Below, in pieces: positions 36,696-45,313 of a DNA stretch of 64,000 nt. The translations under genes and the position numbers were made by a program. The stretch's first letter is position 1, and the number at the start of each line of letters is the position of its first letter. The notes beneath the pieces are model-generated. The model saw nothing but the letters and a program-made list of their open reading frames with translations, was not told the DNA's origin and searched no databases. The stretch is taken from the NCBI RefSeq assembly GCF_016917755.1, contig NZ_CP070326.1, positions 7,502,001-7,566,000 of the forward strand, read 5' to 3'. The stretch is from Streptomyces noursei (GTDB lineage: Bacteria; Actinomycetota; Actinomycetes; Streptomycetales; Streptomycetaceae).

Positions 36696-37298
36696 TCACC
36701 CCTCCTGGGACAGTGCTGCGAGCAGGGACGACGGCGTCCGGTGTGCCTGCGGTGCGAAGGCGCCCGATGTCTCGGCGCCCCAGACCGCGGCCACCGCGAG
36801 GCAGTTGGGTGCGAGGGGGTCCTCGGTGGGGAGCGGGACGATCTCGCACAGGACCGCGTCGGCCGGGGTGTGCCGGCCTGTCAGCCGCAGGGCGGCCGCA
36901 ACGGGCATCCGCGCCAGGAGGTAGCAGTTTCCGCGGTGGCCGGCACGGCTCAGGTAGGGGCGTACCAGTTCGGAGGTCTCGGCCTGCACGGAGTCCGACG
37001 GGCGCAGTCGGCGGTGCGGGTCCAGGCAGCGGGCGGCGAGCCTGCGGGCGGCAAGGACGCTGTAGTCGTCGCAGAGTACGTACAGCGGGGCCGTGTCCTG
37101 CCGGGACCTGGGCAGGGCGGAGAACGCGGCCTGCAGGGCGGCGCTCACCGCGTCGACGGCCTTGGCGTGTGTGCTCGGCTGCTCCACGAGTGCGTCGTGG
37201 CCCACCATCTTTTGTGCGGCGGCCAGTTCGGCCTGTTCGGTGGAGGCCAGGGCGATGCGTGGATGCGGGTGCACCCCGTCGCCGTTGCGTTCCTGCAT
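36696..37298 (-). CDS. Unknown protein co-transcribed with KS-1
   Basis: A 200-residue protein. Visible elements are IALASTEQAELAAAQKMVGH, an acidic strand (APLYVLCDDYSVLAARRLA), HRGNCYLLARMPVAAALRL and PNCLAVAAVWGAETSG. There is no signal peptide, membrane segment or Cys-His pair of a known enzyme. The pattern is slightly reminiscent of truncated thiolase-fold proteins that accompany type II ketosynthases, but this is weak. Position directly before KS-1 suggests a role with it. Confidence 0.6.
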   Translation of the reverse strand: MQERNGDGVHPHPRIALASTEQAELAAAQKMVGHDALVEQPSTHAKAVDAVSAALQAAFSALPRSRQDTAPLYVLCDDYSVLAARRLAARCLDPHRRLRPSDSVQAETSELVRPYLSRAGHRGNCYLLARMPVAAALRLTGRHTPADAVLCEIVPLPTEDPLAPNCLAVAAVWGAETSGAFAPQAHRTPSSLLAALSQEG

Positions 37299-37358
37299 GC
37301 GGTACCCCGCCCTCTTCGCGACCTCAAGTCAGCTGATTGTGCGCTATCTTGCAGGTCT

Positions 37359-37387
37359 AGTCAATTACAGTCAATAAACTGTAATTG
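37359..37387. promoter_or_regulatory. AT-rich palindrome and AGTCAAT direct repeats before the KS-1 operon
   Basis: CAATTACAGT (37362-37371) and ACTGTAATTG (37378-37387) form a perfect 10-bp inverted repeat with spacer CAATAA. Overlapping it, AGTCAAT occurs at 37359-37365 and 37369-37375, 10 bp apart. It lies 60-90 bases before the ATG at 37298. The composition stands out sharply from the ~70% GC surroundings, so a protein-binding site is likely. Confidence 0.65.
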
Positions 37388-37475
37388 CTGTGAAGGGTGT
37401 GGCAAGATCTGATCTGTCACGGGTTGGCCTGCACTCCGTCCGCCGGTCGCCCGATACGCGTCACATGGGAGCCGA

Positions 37476-37685
37476 ATGCCACCGATAGCGATCAGTGCCA
37501 CGCGCACCGCCGTGAGCGTGAACACCGGAACGCGGGAATCCACGGTGAACAAACGCAGGACAACTCACCTGTCGGCACAGGCGGCACCTTCTACGATGCC
37601 CTTCGAGGCGGAAACCACGGCGACCGACCCCCTTGAGGGCGGGACACCCCTGGCACGCAGGGCAGTTGCTCGTACGCAACCCTAG
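37476..37685 (+). CDS. Possible small ORF upstream of fabG
   Basis: A 69-residue frame starting MPPIAISATRTAVSVNTGTR, with GGGAG five bases before the ATG. It ends PLARRAVARTQP. There are no Cys and no membrane segment. Codon choice is only partly Streptomyces-like and there is no homology, so it may be chance. If real, it would be the first gene of the fabG operon. Confidence 0.25.
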   Translation: MPPIAISATRTAVSVNTGTRESTVNKRRTTHLSAQAAPSTMPFEAETTATDPLEGGTPLARRAVARTQP

Positions 37686-37840
37686 GGCCGGGAAGCCCTG
37701 GGCGGCCTCCACCCGCCGGAGGAGATTCGCCCTACACACATTGACGGATCACCGGGCGGGGGCGTCAGACCTGCTCAGGGTCGGCAGTCAGCAACCGGGC
37801 CCGGGGAATTCTGCGGGCATTCGACAGAAAGGGGGAGGCC

Positions 37841-38545
37841 GTGCCACGCTCGGCTCTGGTAATCGGGGGCAACCGGGGAATAGGGCTGGCCGTAGCACGG
37901 TGCCTCACACAGCGCGGGGACCGGGTGGCGATCACCTACCGCACCGGTCTGGAACCTGAAGAATTCTTCGGTGTCCCCTGCGATGTCACGGACCTTGACA
38001 GCGTCCGTCGGGCCTTCGACCGGGTCGAGAAGGAGCAGGGCCCCGTGGAGGTACTGGTCGTCAATGCCGGGATCACCCGGGACCGCCTGCTGCTGTCCAT
38101 GGCCGAGGAGGACTTCGCGGCCGTCGTCGACACCAACCTGACCGGTGCCTACCGGGTTCTTCGGCACGCCACACGCGGCATGCTGCGCGCCCGGTGGGGC
38201 CGGATCGTCCTGGTCTCCTCGACCGTCGCCATGTCGGGCGAGACGGGACAGGCCAACTACGCCGCCTCGAAGGCCGGGTTGATCGGGTTCGCCCGCTCCC
38301 TGGCGCGGGAACTGGGCACCCGTGGCATCACCGTGAACGTGGTGTCCCCCGGACTCACCGACACCGCCATGGCCGCCGCCCTGTCCCAGGAGCGCCGCCG
38401 CCAGATCCTCGCCCAGGTCCCGCTCGGCCGCATCGCCCGCCCCGAGGAAGTGGCCGCGGCCGTCACCTTTTTGACGGGAGAGGAGGCGGGCTACATCACC
38501 GGTGCCGTCCTGCCCGTGGACGGCGGTTCGGGGATGGGGCACTGA
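37841..38545 (+). CDS. 3-oxoacyl-ACP reductase (FabG-like SDR)
   Basis: A 234-residue classical SDR: cofactor loop GGNRGIGLAVA, NAGITRD near residue 85, catalytic Ser in VLVSSTVAM, Tyr/Lys in YAASKAGLIG, and C-terminal YITGAVLPVDGGSGMGH. The NAGITRDRLLL and LARELGTRGITVNVVSPG blocks are the FabG form. It reduces beta-ketoacyl-ACP with NADPH and supplies the first reduction for the cluster's FAS. GTG start at 37841. Confidence 0.9.
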   Translation: MPRSALVIGGNRGIGLAVARCLTQRGDRVAITYRTGLEPEEFFGVPCDVTDLDSVRRAFDRVEKEQGPVEVLVVNAGITRDRLLLSMAEEDFAAVVDTNLTGAYRVLRHATRGMLRARWGRIVLVSSTVAMSGETGQANYAASKAGLIGFARSLARELGTRGITVNVVSPGLTDTAMAAALSQERRRQILAQVPLGRIARPEEVAAAVTFLTGEEAGYITGAVLPVDGGSGMGH

Positions 38546-38634
38546 CCGCCTGTCCCGGTCCCGTCCCGCCCGGTCCCGCTTCGCCACGCTCACGTTCGCT
38601 TGCTCACAAGGTTGCACGAGGTTGGAGGTCCACC

Positions 38635-38685
38635 ATGAAAACGCTCGTCTTCATCGGTTCCCGCCGGTTACGGGGCCAGGTATGA
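38635..38685 (+). CDS. 16-codon leader ORF with a TTA codon
   Basis: MKTLVFIGSRRLRGQV, preceded by a strong GGAGG (38624-38628) at ideal spacing. Codon 12 is TTA (38668-38670), the rare bldA codon. The TGA (38683-38685) overlaps the ATG of the flavoprotein gene (38682-38684), which has no good ribosome-binding site of its own. The layout fits translational coupling in which bldA tRNA limits entry to the next gene. Confidence 0.6.
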   Translation: MKTLVFIGSRRLRGQV

Positions 38686-40472
38686 CGGCGGAGCCCGGCC
38701 ACGCCGTCTGCGTCATCGGCTGCGGTCCACGCGGGGCGTCGGTAGTCGAGCGAATTCTCGCCAATTCCCCGGCCCTGCTCGACGGTGCGCCGCTGACTGT
38801 CCATGTGGTCGACCCCTGGCCGCCGGGGGCAGGTCGCACCTGGCGCACCGACCAGCCCGCACTGCTGTGGATGAACTCCACCGCCGAGCAGGTGACGATG
38901 TTCCCCGGCGCAGGGGTGAAGTGTGCCGGGCCCGCCCGGCCCGGACCGACGACCGGCCAGTGGCTCACCGGGCCGCTCCACGACGGCGCCTATGCCTCAC
39001 GCGCCGACCAGGGCCGTTATCTGCGCTGGTTCTTCGAGCAGGTGACCGCCGAGCCGCCGGCGGGGGTCGACGTCCTCACCCATCGGGCGAGCGTGGTGGA
39101 TCTGCTGCGCACGGGCGACGGACGGCAGCGCGTGGTCCTCGACGGCGGACTGTCCCCGATCGACGTCGACCACGTCGTCATGGCCCTGGGGCATCCGCAC
39201 AACCGGAGCGCATCCCACTGGGGTGGGATCCCCCGCATCGGGCCCGGCCCTGCCGATCCGGAGCGACTCGCGGCGATTGCGCCCGGCGAGCGGGTCGTGG
39301 TGCGCGGTCTGGGGCTTGTCTTCACCGACTGCCTGGCGCTGCTGACGCAGGGGCGTGGTGGGCAGTTCGTCCGGCGCGAGGGCCGGCTGCGCTATCTGCC
39401 CTCGGGGCGGGAGCCCCATCTGATCGCCGGGTCCCGCCGGGGGGTTCCGCTGCCTCCGCGTGTCACGGCGCCCTTCACCGCGCCGCGTCCACCGCGGTTC
39501 GCCACCCTGGCTGCCTGCCGGGAGCGGCTCGGCCGTGCCGGGGCCCGCTTCGACCGCGATGTGTGGCCGCTGATGCTGGCCGAGTTGGCCTGGAGTCACT
39601 ACCAGGCGCTGTTCGCCCTGCACCCCGAGCGCACCCGGATGACGTGGGCCGCCTTCGATGCGGAGTTCGCGCTCTTCGTCGACGATGACGACCGGCGGGA
39701 GAAGTTGGTCAGGGCCGCGGTCCCCGAGGACGGGGACCGGTTGGACCTCGCCCGGCTCGAAGCCCCCTTGTCCGGGGTGGAGTTCAGCGGTGCGCAGGAG
39801 CTTCAGGACCATGTCCGTGGCTATCTCCTCGATGCGCTGCGCCGGCGCGGCCAGGGGCAGAGCACGGATCTCGCCGTGGTCGGTGCCCTGGGGTCGGTGG
39901 GCGCGGTGGTGGAGGAGATGTGGCGGGGCGGGGAGTTGAGCCCGCAGGCGGTGGCCCAGGCATGGGAGCGCTTCACCTTCGGTGCCTTCCTCAGTTCTGG
40001 TCCGCCGCCGCTGCGCTCGGAGCAGTTGCTGGCCCTCTCCGAGCAGGGCATCGTCACCTTCGTGGGAAGCGGTATGACGGTCCAGGCGGATCCCGGCCGT
40101 GGCGTGGTGCGGGCGAGGAGTGAGGCGGTTCCCGCGGTGCACGAGGGGACGGTGCTGCTGGATGCGTATCTGGAGAAGACCGAGCCCGAGCGGGTGGAGA
40201 ACCCTTTGCTGAAGGCCCTGTTGGCCCGCGGCGAGCTGGTGGAGGAGCAGGTCGAGGGGGCGGGCACGGGGACGTTCCTGCTCTCCGGCGCGCAGCTGCA
40301 CCCGATCGACGCGGACGGCATCGTGCAACGGGACCGTGCCGTGCTGGGCCCCGCGCAGTTTCCCCGGGCGAACACCGATGCGGCGTTCTTCCGCCAGACC
40401 GACGCGGTCGCGCGCCAGGCGCTGGCCGGAAACCTCCGTGGTGCTGACACCGACTCATTTCCGGCAACGTAG
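38682..40472 (+). CDS. FAD/NAD(P)-binding protein
   Basis: A 596-residue flavoprotein. The N-terminal Rossmann motif is VCVIGCGPRGASVVERIL, followed by PWPPGAGRTWRTDQPALLWM, a substrate-domain stretch, and a second dinucleotide site around DHVVMALGHPHN and GERVVVRGLGLVFTDCLALL. This is the large NAD_binding_9 group of actinomycete FAD proteins, distantly like N-hydroxylases but mostly of unknown reaction. It could oxidise the acyl chain or a starter precursor. It is translationally coupled to the leader ORF. Confidence 0.8.
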   Translation: MTAEPGHAVCVIGCGPRGASVVERILANSPALLDGAPLTVHVVDPWPPGAGRTWRTDQPALLWMNSTAEQVTMFPGAGVKCAGPARPGPTTGQWLTGPLHDGAYASRADQGRYLRWFFEQVTAEPPAGVDVLTHRASVVDLLRTGDGRQRVVLDGGLSPIDVDHVVMALGHPHNRSASHWGGIPRIGPGPADPERLAAIAPGERVVVRGLGLVFTDCLALLTQGRGGQFVRREGRLRYLPSGREPHLIAGSRRGVPLPPRVTAPFTAPRPPRFATLAACRERLGRAGARFDRDVWPLMLAELAWSHYQALFALHPERTRMTWAAFDAEFALFVDDDDRREKLVRAAVPEDGDRLDLARLEAPLSGVEFSGAQELQDHVRGYLLDALRRRGQGQSTDLAVVGALGSVGAVVEEMWRGGELSPQAVAQAWERFTFGAFLSSGPPPLRSEQLLALSEQGIVTFVGSGMTVQADPGRGVVRARSEAVPAVHEGTVLLDAYLEKTEPERVENPLLKALLARGELVEEQVEGAGTGTFLLSGAQLHPIDADGIVQRDRAVLGPAQFPRANTDAAFFRQTDAVARQALAGNLRGADTDSFPAT

Positions 40473-40623
40473 CCTGCCAGCGACTAAGTGATCGTTTCAG
40501 AAAAATTACATACTTATTGATACTCATTGCACCAGGAGCGGCGCGATGCTGCCCGTTGCAATCGGCAGGCACCGCAGGCAAGGCAGGAAGGACCCCCTGA
40601 CCAGGGGCCCAAAGGGGGAACAG

Positions 40624-41310
40624 ATGCAGTCGTTGGGTTGCGAGTGGGAATTATGGGAACCGCTGTGTCCGATGCCGGTCGAGGCCGGCGCCCTGGACGT
40701 GTTCTGGGTGGAGGAGAGGTCGACGGCGAGTGCCGGACTCCAGGAGCGGGGCGGGCACCGCGGGATCCGTGCCGTGCTGGCGCGGGTGCTGAACCAGCCG
40801 GAATCGGAAACGGTGCTCTCGCACGACCGGTTCGGCCGTCCGCAGCTCCAGGGGTCACCGTTCGGGCTGTGCCTGTGCCGGGACGACGGGCGTCTGATCG
40901 TGGCTCTGGCCCATGGGATGTCCGTGGCGGTCAGTGCGCACACCGTGCCGGAGGCGCTGGGGGATGCGGCCCTGCTCGCCTTCGACCCCGCCGAACGACG
41001 CCTGCTGAACTCCGCGCCGGAACAGGGAGTTCCACGGCTCGCGGCGCAGTTGTGGACGCGCAAGGAGGCGGCTTTGCGGCTGGCGGGGCCGGGCATGCTG
41101 GCCCTGGCGGGAGAGACGCGCACGCTGCCCGGCGCGCACGGCGGTGAGGTCGTCCTTCCCGGAGGGCAGCACGGTCCGCGCAGCGTTCAGGTGCGCGACC
41201 TGCCCACCGGCGACGGTGGATGGGTGGCCTCGGCCGCGACGTCCGCGCCGGTGCGCACGGTGCGGGCCTGGCGGCTGACACACCCGGAGTCCGAGCCGGT
41301 CATGGGCTGA
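40624..41310 (+). CDS. 4'-phosphopantetheinyl transferase-like protein
   Basis: A 228-residue protein related to Sfp-type transferases, which attach the pantetheine arm to ACP Ser. The C-terminal signature is LAAQLWTRKEAALRLAG (W-x3-KEA). The usual first metal site (GVDVE) is replaced by AVSAHTVPEAL, so two acidic ligands seem lost or shifted. Codon 10 is TTA (40651-40653), which would make activation bldA-dependent. It converges with the XRE gene, overlapping its end by 11 bp. Confidence 0.75.
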   Translation: MQSLGCEWELWEPLCPMPVEAGALDVFWVEERSTASAGLQERGGHRGIRAVLARVLNQPESETVLSHDRFGRPQLQGSPFGLCLCRDDGRLIVALAHGMSVAVSAHTVPEALGDAALLAFDPAERRLLNSAPEQGVPRLAAQLWTRKEAALRLAGPGMLALAGETRTLPGAHGGEVVLPGGQHGPRSVQVRDLPTGDGGWVASAATSAPVRTVRAWRLTHPESEPVMG

Positions 41311-42568
41311 TGACTGCCACGGGGTCGACCCCGCCGGTGGACGCGGCGGGGTCGCTGAGCTCCCGCCACACCGCGGCCACGAAGCGGAAGGCGCCGGCCG
41401 TCTCGTACTGGGCGGCCGCGGCCTTGTAGGCGGTCTCGGCCTGCTCCGTCCTGCCCGCGGCCCGGTGGGCGCGGGCCACTGCGAGGGTGCAGCGCGCCCG
41501 GTCCGTCACAGGCAGTGCGTCCTGGCCGGCCTCGGCCCGGCGGGCGTGGTCGGATGCCTGGGCGGTCTGTCCCCGGCCCAGTGCGACCAGCGTCTCCAGG
41601 GCTGCGAGGCGGGGTGTGTCGGCGGGGGTGCCGATCACCTCGACTGCTTGTCGCGTCCGCTCCAGCAGCGATGCGGCGGCCTCCGGGCGGCCGGCTGCCT
41701 GGTTCAGCAGGGCGGCGGCCCACAGCATCCGTACGCGCTGGGCGTCGGCTCCCGGGCTCAGGGCGACGGCCCGGTCCAGGAGGTCCACGGCCTCGCCGGG
41801 CCGTTCGGTGACGTAGCGGTGTGCGGCCACCACCCACAGGACGGTGGCGCGTGGCCCTCCGGCGGGGAGGTCGGCCGCCGATCGCAGCAGTCGGTCGCAC
41901 AGGCTGCCCGCGCGCTCCCAGTCGCCGCCCTCCAGCCAGACGGAGGCCAGGCTCACCTGTGCCTGTACCCGTTCGGGCATGCCGGGGTCGAGGGCGTCGG
42001 TGCAGCGCAGTGCCTCCTCGCAGAGCCGTGCGCTTTCCTGAAGCCGGCCGGAGGTCCGCAGCAGGTGGGCGGTCTCCGTGGCGACGCGGGCGTGCAGCAG
42101 GGGTGAGGTCTTGGTGAGGGGGTCGGCCAACAAGGCGTTGAGGGTGTCCTCGCGGGCGGTGGCGTCCCCCAACCGCCCCAGGGTGGCGGCGAGTTCCCAG
42201 CGGGCTTCCCAGAGCACCTCCTCGGCCCCGAGGGTGGTGGCCTCCTGGACGACGTCGCGCAGGTGGCTCAGCGCGGACTCCCAGTCGCCGGAGAGTTGGC
42301 AGGATCGAGCCGCGATCAGTCGTCCCACCAGGTCCAGTCGGTGCAGTCGCCGCTGCTCGTCCGGCTGGGGTGCGGACAGTTCCTCGGGCGTCATTCCGAG
42401 CCGGTCGGCGATGGCCAGCACGGCTTTGCGGCTGGGCGTGCGCCGACCGCTCTCGACGAGGGAGACGTAGCTGGGAGAGATCCCCTCCCCCGCAATGTCC
42501 GACTGGGACATGCCGCGGGCGCGACGGATCTCCCGCACCCGCTTCCCGAAGTCTGGCTGTTCGACCAT
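41300..42568 (-). CDS. XRE-family regulator with TPR-like repeats
   Basis: A 422-residue protein. The HTH_3 domain at residues 8-62 reads RVREIRRARGMSQSDIAGEG, ISPSYVSLVESGRRTPSRKA. About eight helical TPR-like repeats follow (RAGSLCDRLLRSAADLPAGG, ARRAEAGQDALPVTDRARCT). This layout is typical of Streptomyces cluster-situated regulators. It is divergent from an MFS gene, and the shared gap contains two AGTCAT repeats 11 bp apart, which make it the leading candidate to bind those motifs across the cluster. Confidence 0.88.
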   Translation of the reverse strand: MVEQPDFGKRVREIRRARGMSQSDIAGEGISPSYVSLVESGRRTPSRKAVLAIADRLGMTPEELSAPQPDEQRRLHRLDLVGRLIAARSCQLSGDWESALSHLRDVVQEATTLGAEEVLWEARWELAATLGRLGDATAREDTLNALLADPLTKTSPLLHARVATETAHLLRTSGRLQESARLCEEALRCTDALDPGMPERVQAQVSLASVWLEGGDWERAGSLCDRLLRSAADLPAGGPRATVLWVVAAHRYVTERPGEAVDLLDRAVALSPGADAQRVRMLWAAALLNQAAGRPEAAASLLERTRQAVEVIGTPADTPRLAALETLVALGRGQTAQASDHARRAEAGQDALPVTDRARCTLAVARAHRAAGRTEQAETAYKAAAAQYETAGAFRFVAAVWRELSDPAASTGGVDPVAVISP

Positions 42569-42689
42569 GAAGGTAATCGCCCACTGAAGTGAAGTATGCG
42601 GAGAAGGTTTTTGTCACGGCCCCAAACGAAACTGTGACGCATCAGTCTAGCCGTCGCGCCGGCGGCGGCATGCAAACTTGGCCATCCCT

Positions 42690-42728
42690 TGACCTATACC
42701 CTTGACATCGAGTCATACTCTAGTCATG
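42690..42728. promoter_or_regulatory. Promoter-like region with two AGTCAT repeats
   Basis: TTGACC and TTGACAT hexamers precede AGTCATA (42711-42717) and AGTCATG (42722-42728), 11 bp apart; the second overlaps the ATG of the MFS gene. The short AT-rich patch lies in the divergent XRE/MFS gap. Confidence 0.5.
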
Positions 42729-43961
42729 GAAGAGTCAAGCGAGGTGGTCCTGCGGGGGGAACGGCGCACCCGCCGATGGGCGCTGCACGCCATGCTGTGC
42801 GCAGTGGCCATCGGCGCCGCGGGCGAGGCCATGACCGTGGTCGCCGTCCCCTGGTTCGTCTTGAAGACCACCGGGAGCGTGGCCAGTACGGGGCTGATCG
42901 TCGCCGTGGTGGCGATCGGCTCGGGACTGGTCGGCTTCGCCGCCGGGCCGCTCGTGGACCGGTGGGGCTTTCGGACCATGGCCGGCATCTCCTATCTGCT
43001 CAGCGGTGCGGCCGCGCTGTGCGTCCCGCTGTGCTTCGCCGCGGGCTGGATGAACTTCCCCACGCTCCTTGCCCTGGTGCTCGCCGCGCGCCTGCTCGAT
43101 GCGCCCGGCGCGGCGGCGGTCACCGGGTTGGTGCCCTCACTGGCCGCATCGGCCCGGATCCCCCTGGAGCGGGGCAACGCGCTGCTGAGCGGCGTCCATC
43201 AGACCGCCCAGCTGTGCGGACCGCCACTGGGCGGAGCCGCGATGGCGGTGCTGGGCACCGAGGGCACCTTCTACCTCACCGCGATCGCCTGCGTGTTGGC
43301 GGCGGCCGTCATCGCCCTGTGCGTTGCGCCCGGGGACCGCGGACTCGGCGACGGCCCGGCCAAGGGCTATCTGAGCGACCTGTGCACGGGGTTGCGCACC
43401 TTGCGCGACCATCGACTGCTGCGCGCCCTGACGCTCTCCTCCACCGCCTTCAACGCGCTGGACGGCGGGATCTCCGGGGTGATCCTGGTGACGTTCTCCT
43501 ATGAGCATCTGGGCAGCGCGGCCAGCCTGGGTGTGTTGCTGACCTGCTTCGGCCTGGGCACGCTCGCCGGGACGCTCGGCTACGCCGCGGTGGGGCACCG
43601 CTTCGGGCGGCGCACGCTGTATGTGCGGTCCGGCCTTTTGGTGGGCGGGTTGCTCGCCCCGTTGGCGGCGTTGCCGTCGCTGCCGGTCGCGGCCGGACTG
43701 TTGGCCGTGGTGGGCGTCGTGGCGGCGCCCGTGGGCCCGTTGCGCACGAGCGTGCTCCAACAGCAGGTGCCCGGTGAGCAGTACGGGCGGGTGACGTCGG
43801 CGATCGACACCCTCTCGCTGGCCGCGGTGCCGCTGGGGGCCTCGGCGACCGTCGCCCTGATCGGCGGCGCCGGGCTGCCGACGACGATCCTGATCATCGC
43901 CGGCGTCTACCTGCTGATCGTCCTGGGCTGCTGGGCCGCCCCGGCGCTCCGCGACATGTGA
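42726..43961 (+). CDS. MFS transporter, MFS-1
   Basis: A 411-residue protein with 12 predicted membrane segments. It begins MEESSEVVLRGERRTRRWAL and has the MFS loop motif VDRWGFRTMAG and VAAPVGPLRTSVLQQQVPGE between halves. It is of the macrolide-efflux/enterobactin-exporter type (MFS_3-like). It is divergent from the XRE regulator and so likely the regulated exporter of the cluster. Confidence 0.85.
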   Translation: MEESSEVVLRGERRTRRWALHAMLCAVAIGAAGEAMTVVAVPWFVLKTTGSVASTGLIVAVVAIGSGLVGFAAGPLVDRWGFRTMAGISYLLSGAAALCVPLCFAAGWMNFPTLLALVLAARLLDAPGAAAVTGLVPSLAASARIPLERGNALLSGVHQTAQLCGPPLGGAAMAVLGTEGTFYLTAIACVLAAAVIALCVAPGDRGLGDGPAKGYLSDLCTGLRTLRDHRLLRALTLSSTAFNALDGGISGVILVTFSYEHLGSAASLGVLLTCFGLGTLAGTLGYAAVGHRFGRRTLYVRSGLLVGGLLAPLAALPSLPVAAGLLAVVGVVAAPVGPLRTSVLQQQVPGEQYGRVTSAIDTLSLAAVPLGASATVALIGGAGLPTTILIIAGVYLLIVLGCWAAPALRDM

Positions 43962-44053
43962 GCACCCCCGGTCGCTCGCCATGACTTTATTTGACAAGTA
44001 ACGACTCAATGCTGACTCTACTTCCCTGTGGACTTTTATCCTGAGGGGGACAT

Positions 44054-45313
44054 ATGACACCTGTTGCCGACGTCTCGGGGGCGGCGATCGTGGCGGAGGG
44101 CATCCCCTTCGCCGAGCGCTACGAAGCACTGCGCCGCGTCCGGGCATTCCTTGCCGAGGAACCCGAAGAGGTGCACGCCCTGCTGTGCGAGATCTCCACG
44201 CACCGTGCCGCGGGCTACGAGATCCAGGCGGCCATCAGCACCCTGGACGGTGCGCTTGCCGAGGTGGAGCAGTACCGCCCGGGCAGGGTGCCCAGCCTCG
44301 CGGTCTTCATGCCGTCCAACGTCATGCTCTACTCGTACGTGCTGTACCTGCTGGTGCCCTCGCTCTACGCGGAGCGGCTCGTCTTCCGCCCGTCCAGCCA
44401 GGTCAAGGGGCAGATGCGGCGGCTGCACGAGATGCTGGCGCGGCACCACCGGTTGCCCATCGAGCTGACCGAGGCCAGTCAGCGAACGTTCCTGCACGAC
44501 TACGTGCGCCCGGCCGAAGTCGTGGTCTTCACCGGCGCCTACGACAACGCCGAGCAGATCCGCCCCCAGCTGAGGCCGGGTCAGCTCTTCCTGTTTCTCG
44601 GCTCCGGCGTCAACCCCTTCGTCGTGGCCCCAGGCGCCGACCTCGACCAGGCGGTGCGTGACGCCGTCGAGATCCGACTGCTCAACGCCGGCCAGGACTG
44701 CCTGGGTCCCGACCTCTTCTGCGTCCACCAGGATCTGCTCGACCCCTTCGTCGACGCCCTGGTCAAAGAGGTCAAAGGGCTGCGCTACGGCCCCTACACC
44801 GATCCCGACGCCGACTACGGCCCGATCTTCTACGAGGGGGCCCTGGAGGAGGCGGCGCTGTACCTGGCTCGCAACCGCCAGCGCATCGTCCACGGCGGCG
44901 GCGTCGACTTCCGCACCCGGCGCATCGAACCCGCGGTGGCCGTCGGCGGCCAGGTCACACCCCGCACCCAGCTCCCGGAGTTCTTCGCGCCGGTCTTCAA
45001 CATCGTCGGCTACCGCGACACGCAGGCCCTCGCCGCCACGCTCACCACGGGCATCTTCACCGAACGGGCCCTGGGGGCCAGCGTCTACGGCGATGCCCCC
45101 GGCCTCATCGAGGCGCTGGGCCGCCGCACCACGGTGACCGTGCAGTGCAACCTGCTCTCCATCGACAACGGCAACGCCCCCTTCGGCGGCCACGGCCGCA
45201 TGGCCAACTACGTCGCCCTGGACGGGGAGTTGCGGGCCGAGCCCATCCTCCTCTCCAAGGCCGTCGCCGAGCACTTCACCGGAGCCGGGAACGTCAAGGA
45301 GGCGGGCCGATGA
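44054..45313 (+). CDS. Aldehyde-dehydrogenase-fold enzyme lacking the general-base Glu
   Basis: A 419-residue ALDH-superfamily protein. The nucleophile Cys216 lies in LLNAGQDCLGPD. The NAD region is degenerate (MPSNVMLYSYVLYLL; VFRPSSQ in place of LKPSE). The usual LELGG block reads LFLGSG, so the general-base Glu is replaced by Phe181. Loss of this Glu is typical of CoA-acylating ALDHs and acyl reductases, which trap the thioester instead of hydrolysing it. The gene overlaps the ThDP-enzyme gene by 4 bp, so aldehyde made by the latter is the likely substrate. Confidence 0.82.
   Translation: MTPVADVSGAAIVAEGIPFAERYEALRRVRAFLAEEPEEVHALLCEISTHRAAGYEIQAAISTLDGALAEVEQYRPGRVPSLAVFMPSNVMLYSYVLYLLVPSLYAERLVFRPSSQVKGQMRRLHEMLARHHRLPIELTEASQRTFLHDYVRPAEVVVFTGAYDNAEQIRPQLRPGQLFLFLGSGVNPFVVAPGADLDQAVRDAVEIRLLNAGQDCLGPDLFCVHQDLLDPFVDALVKEVKGLRYGPYTDPDADYGPIFYEGALEEAALYLARNRQRIVHGGGVDFRTRRIEPAVAVGGQVTPRTQLPEFFAPVFNIVGYRDTQALAATLTTGIFTERALGASVYGDAPGLIEALGRRTTVTVQCNLLSIDNGNAPFGGHGRMANYVALDGELRAEPILLSKAVAEHFTGAGNVKEAGR

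Larger units (their letters stand above)
37299..37840. other. Divergent promoter region of the cluster
   Basis: About 540 bases between the KS-1 operon (minus) and fabG (plus). The left side carries an unusually AT-rich palindrome and two AGTCAAT repeats (listed separately). A possible 69-codon ORF lies at 37476-37685. The rest shows nothing recognisable. Confidence 0.5.
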
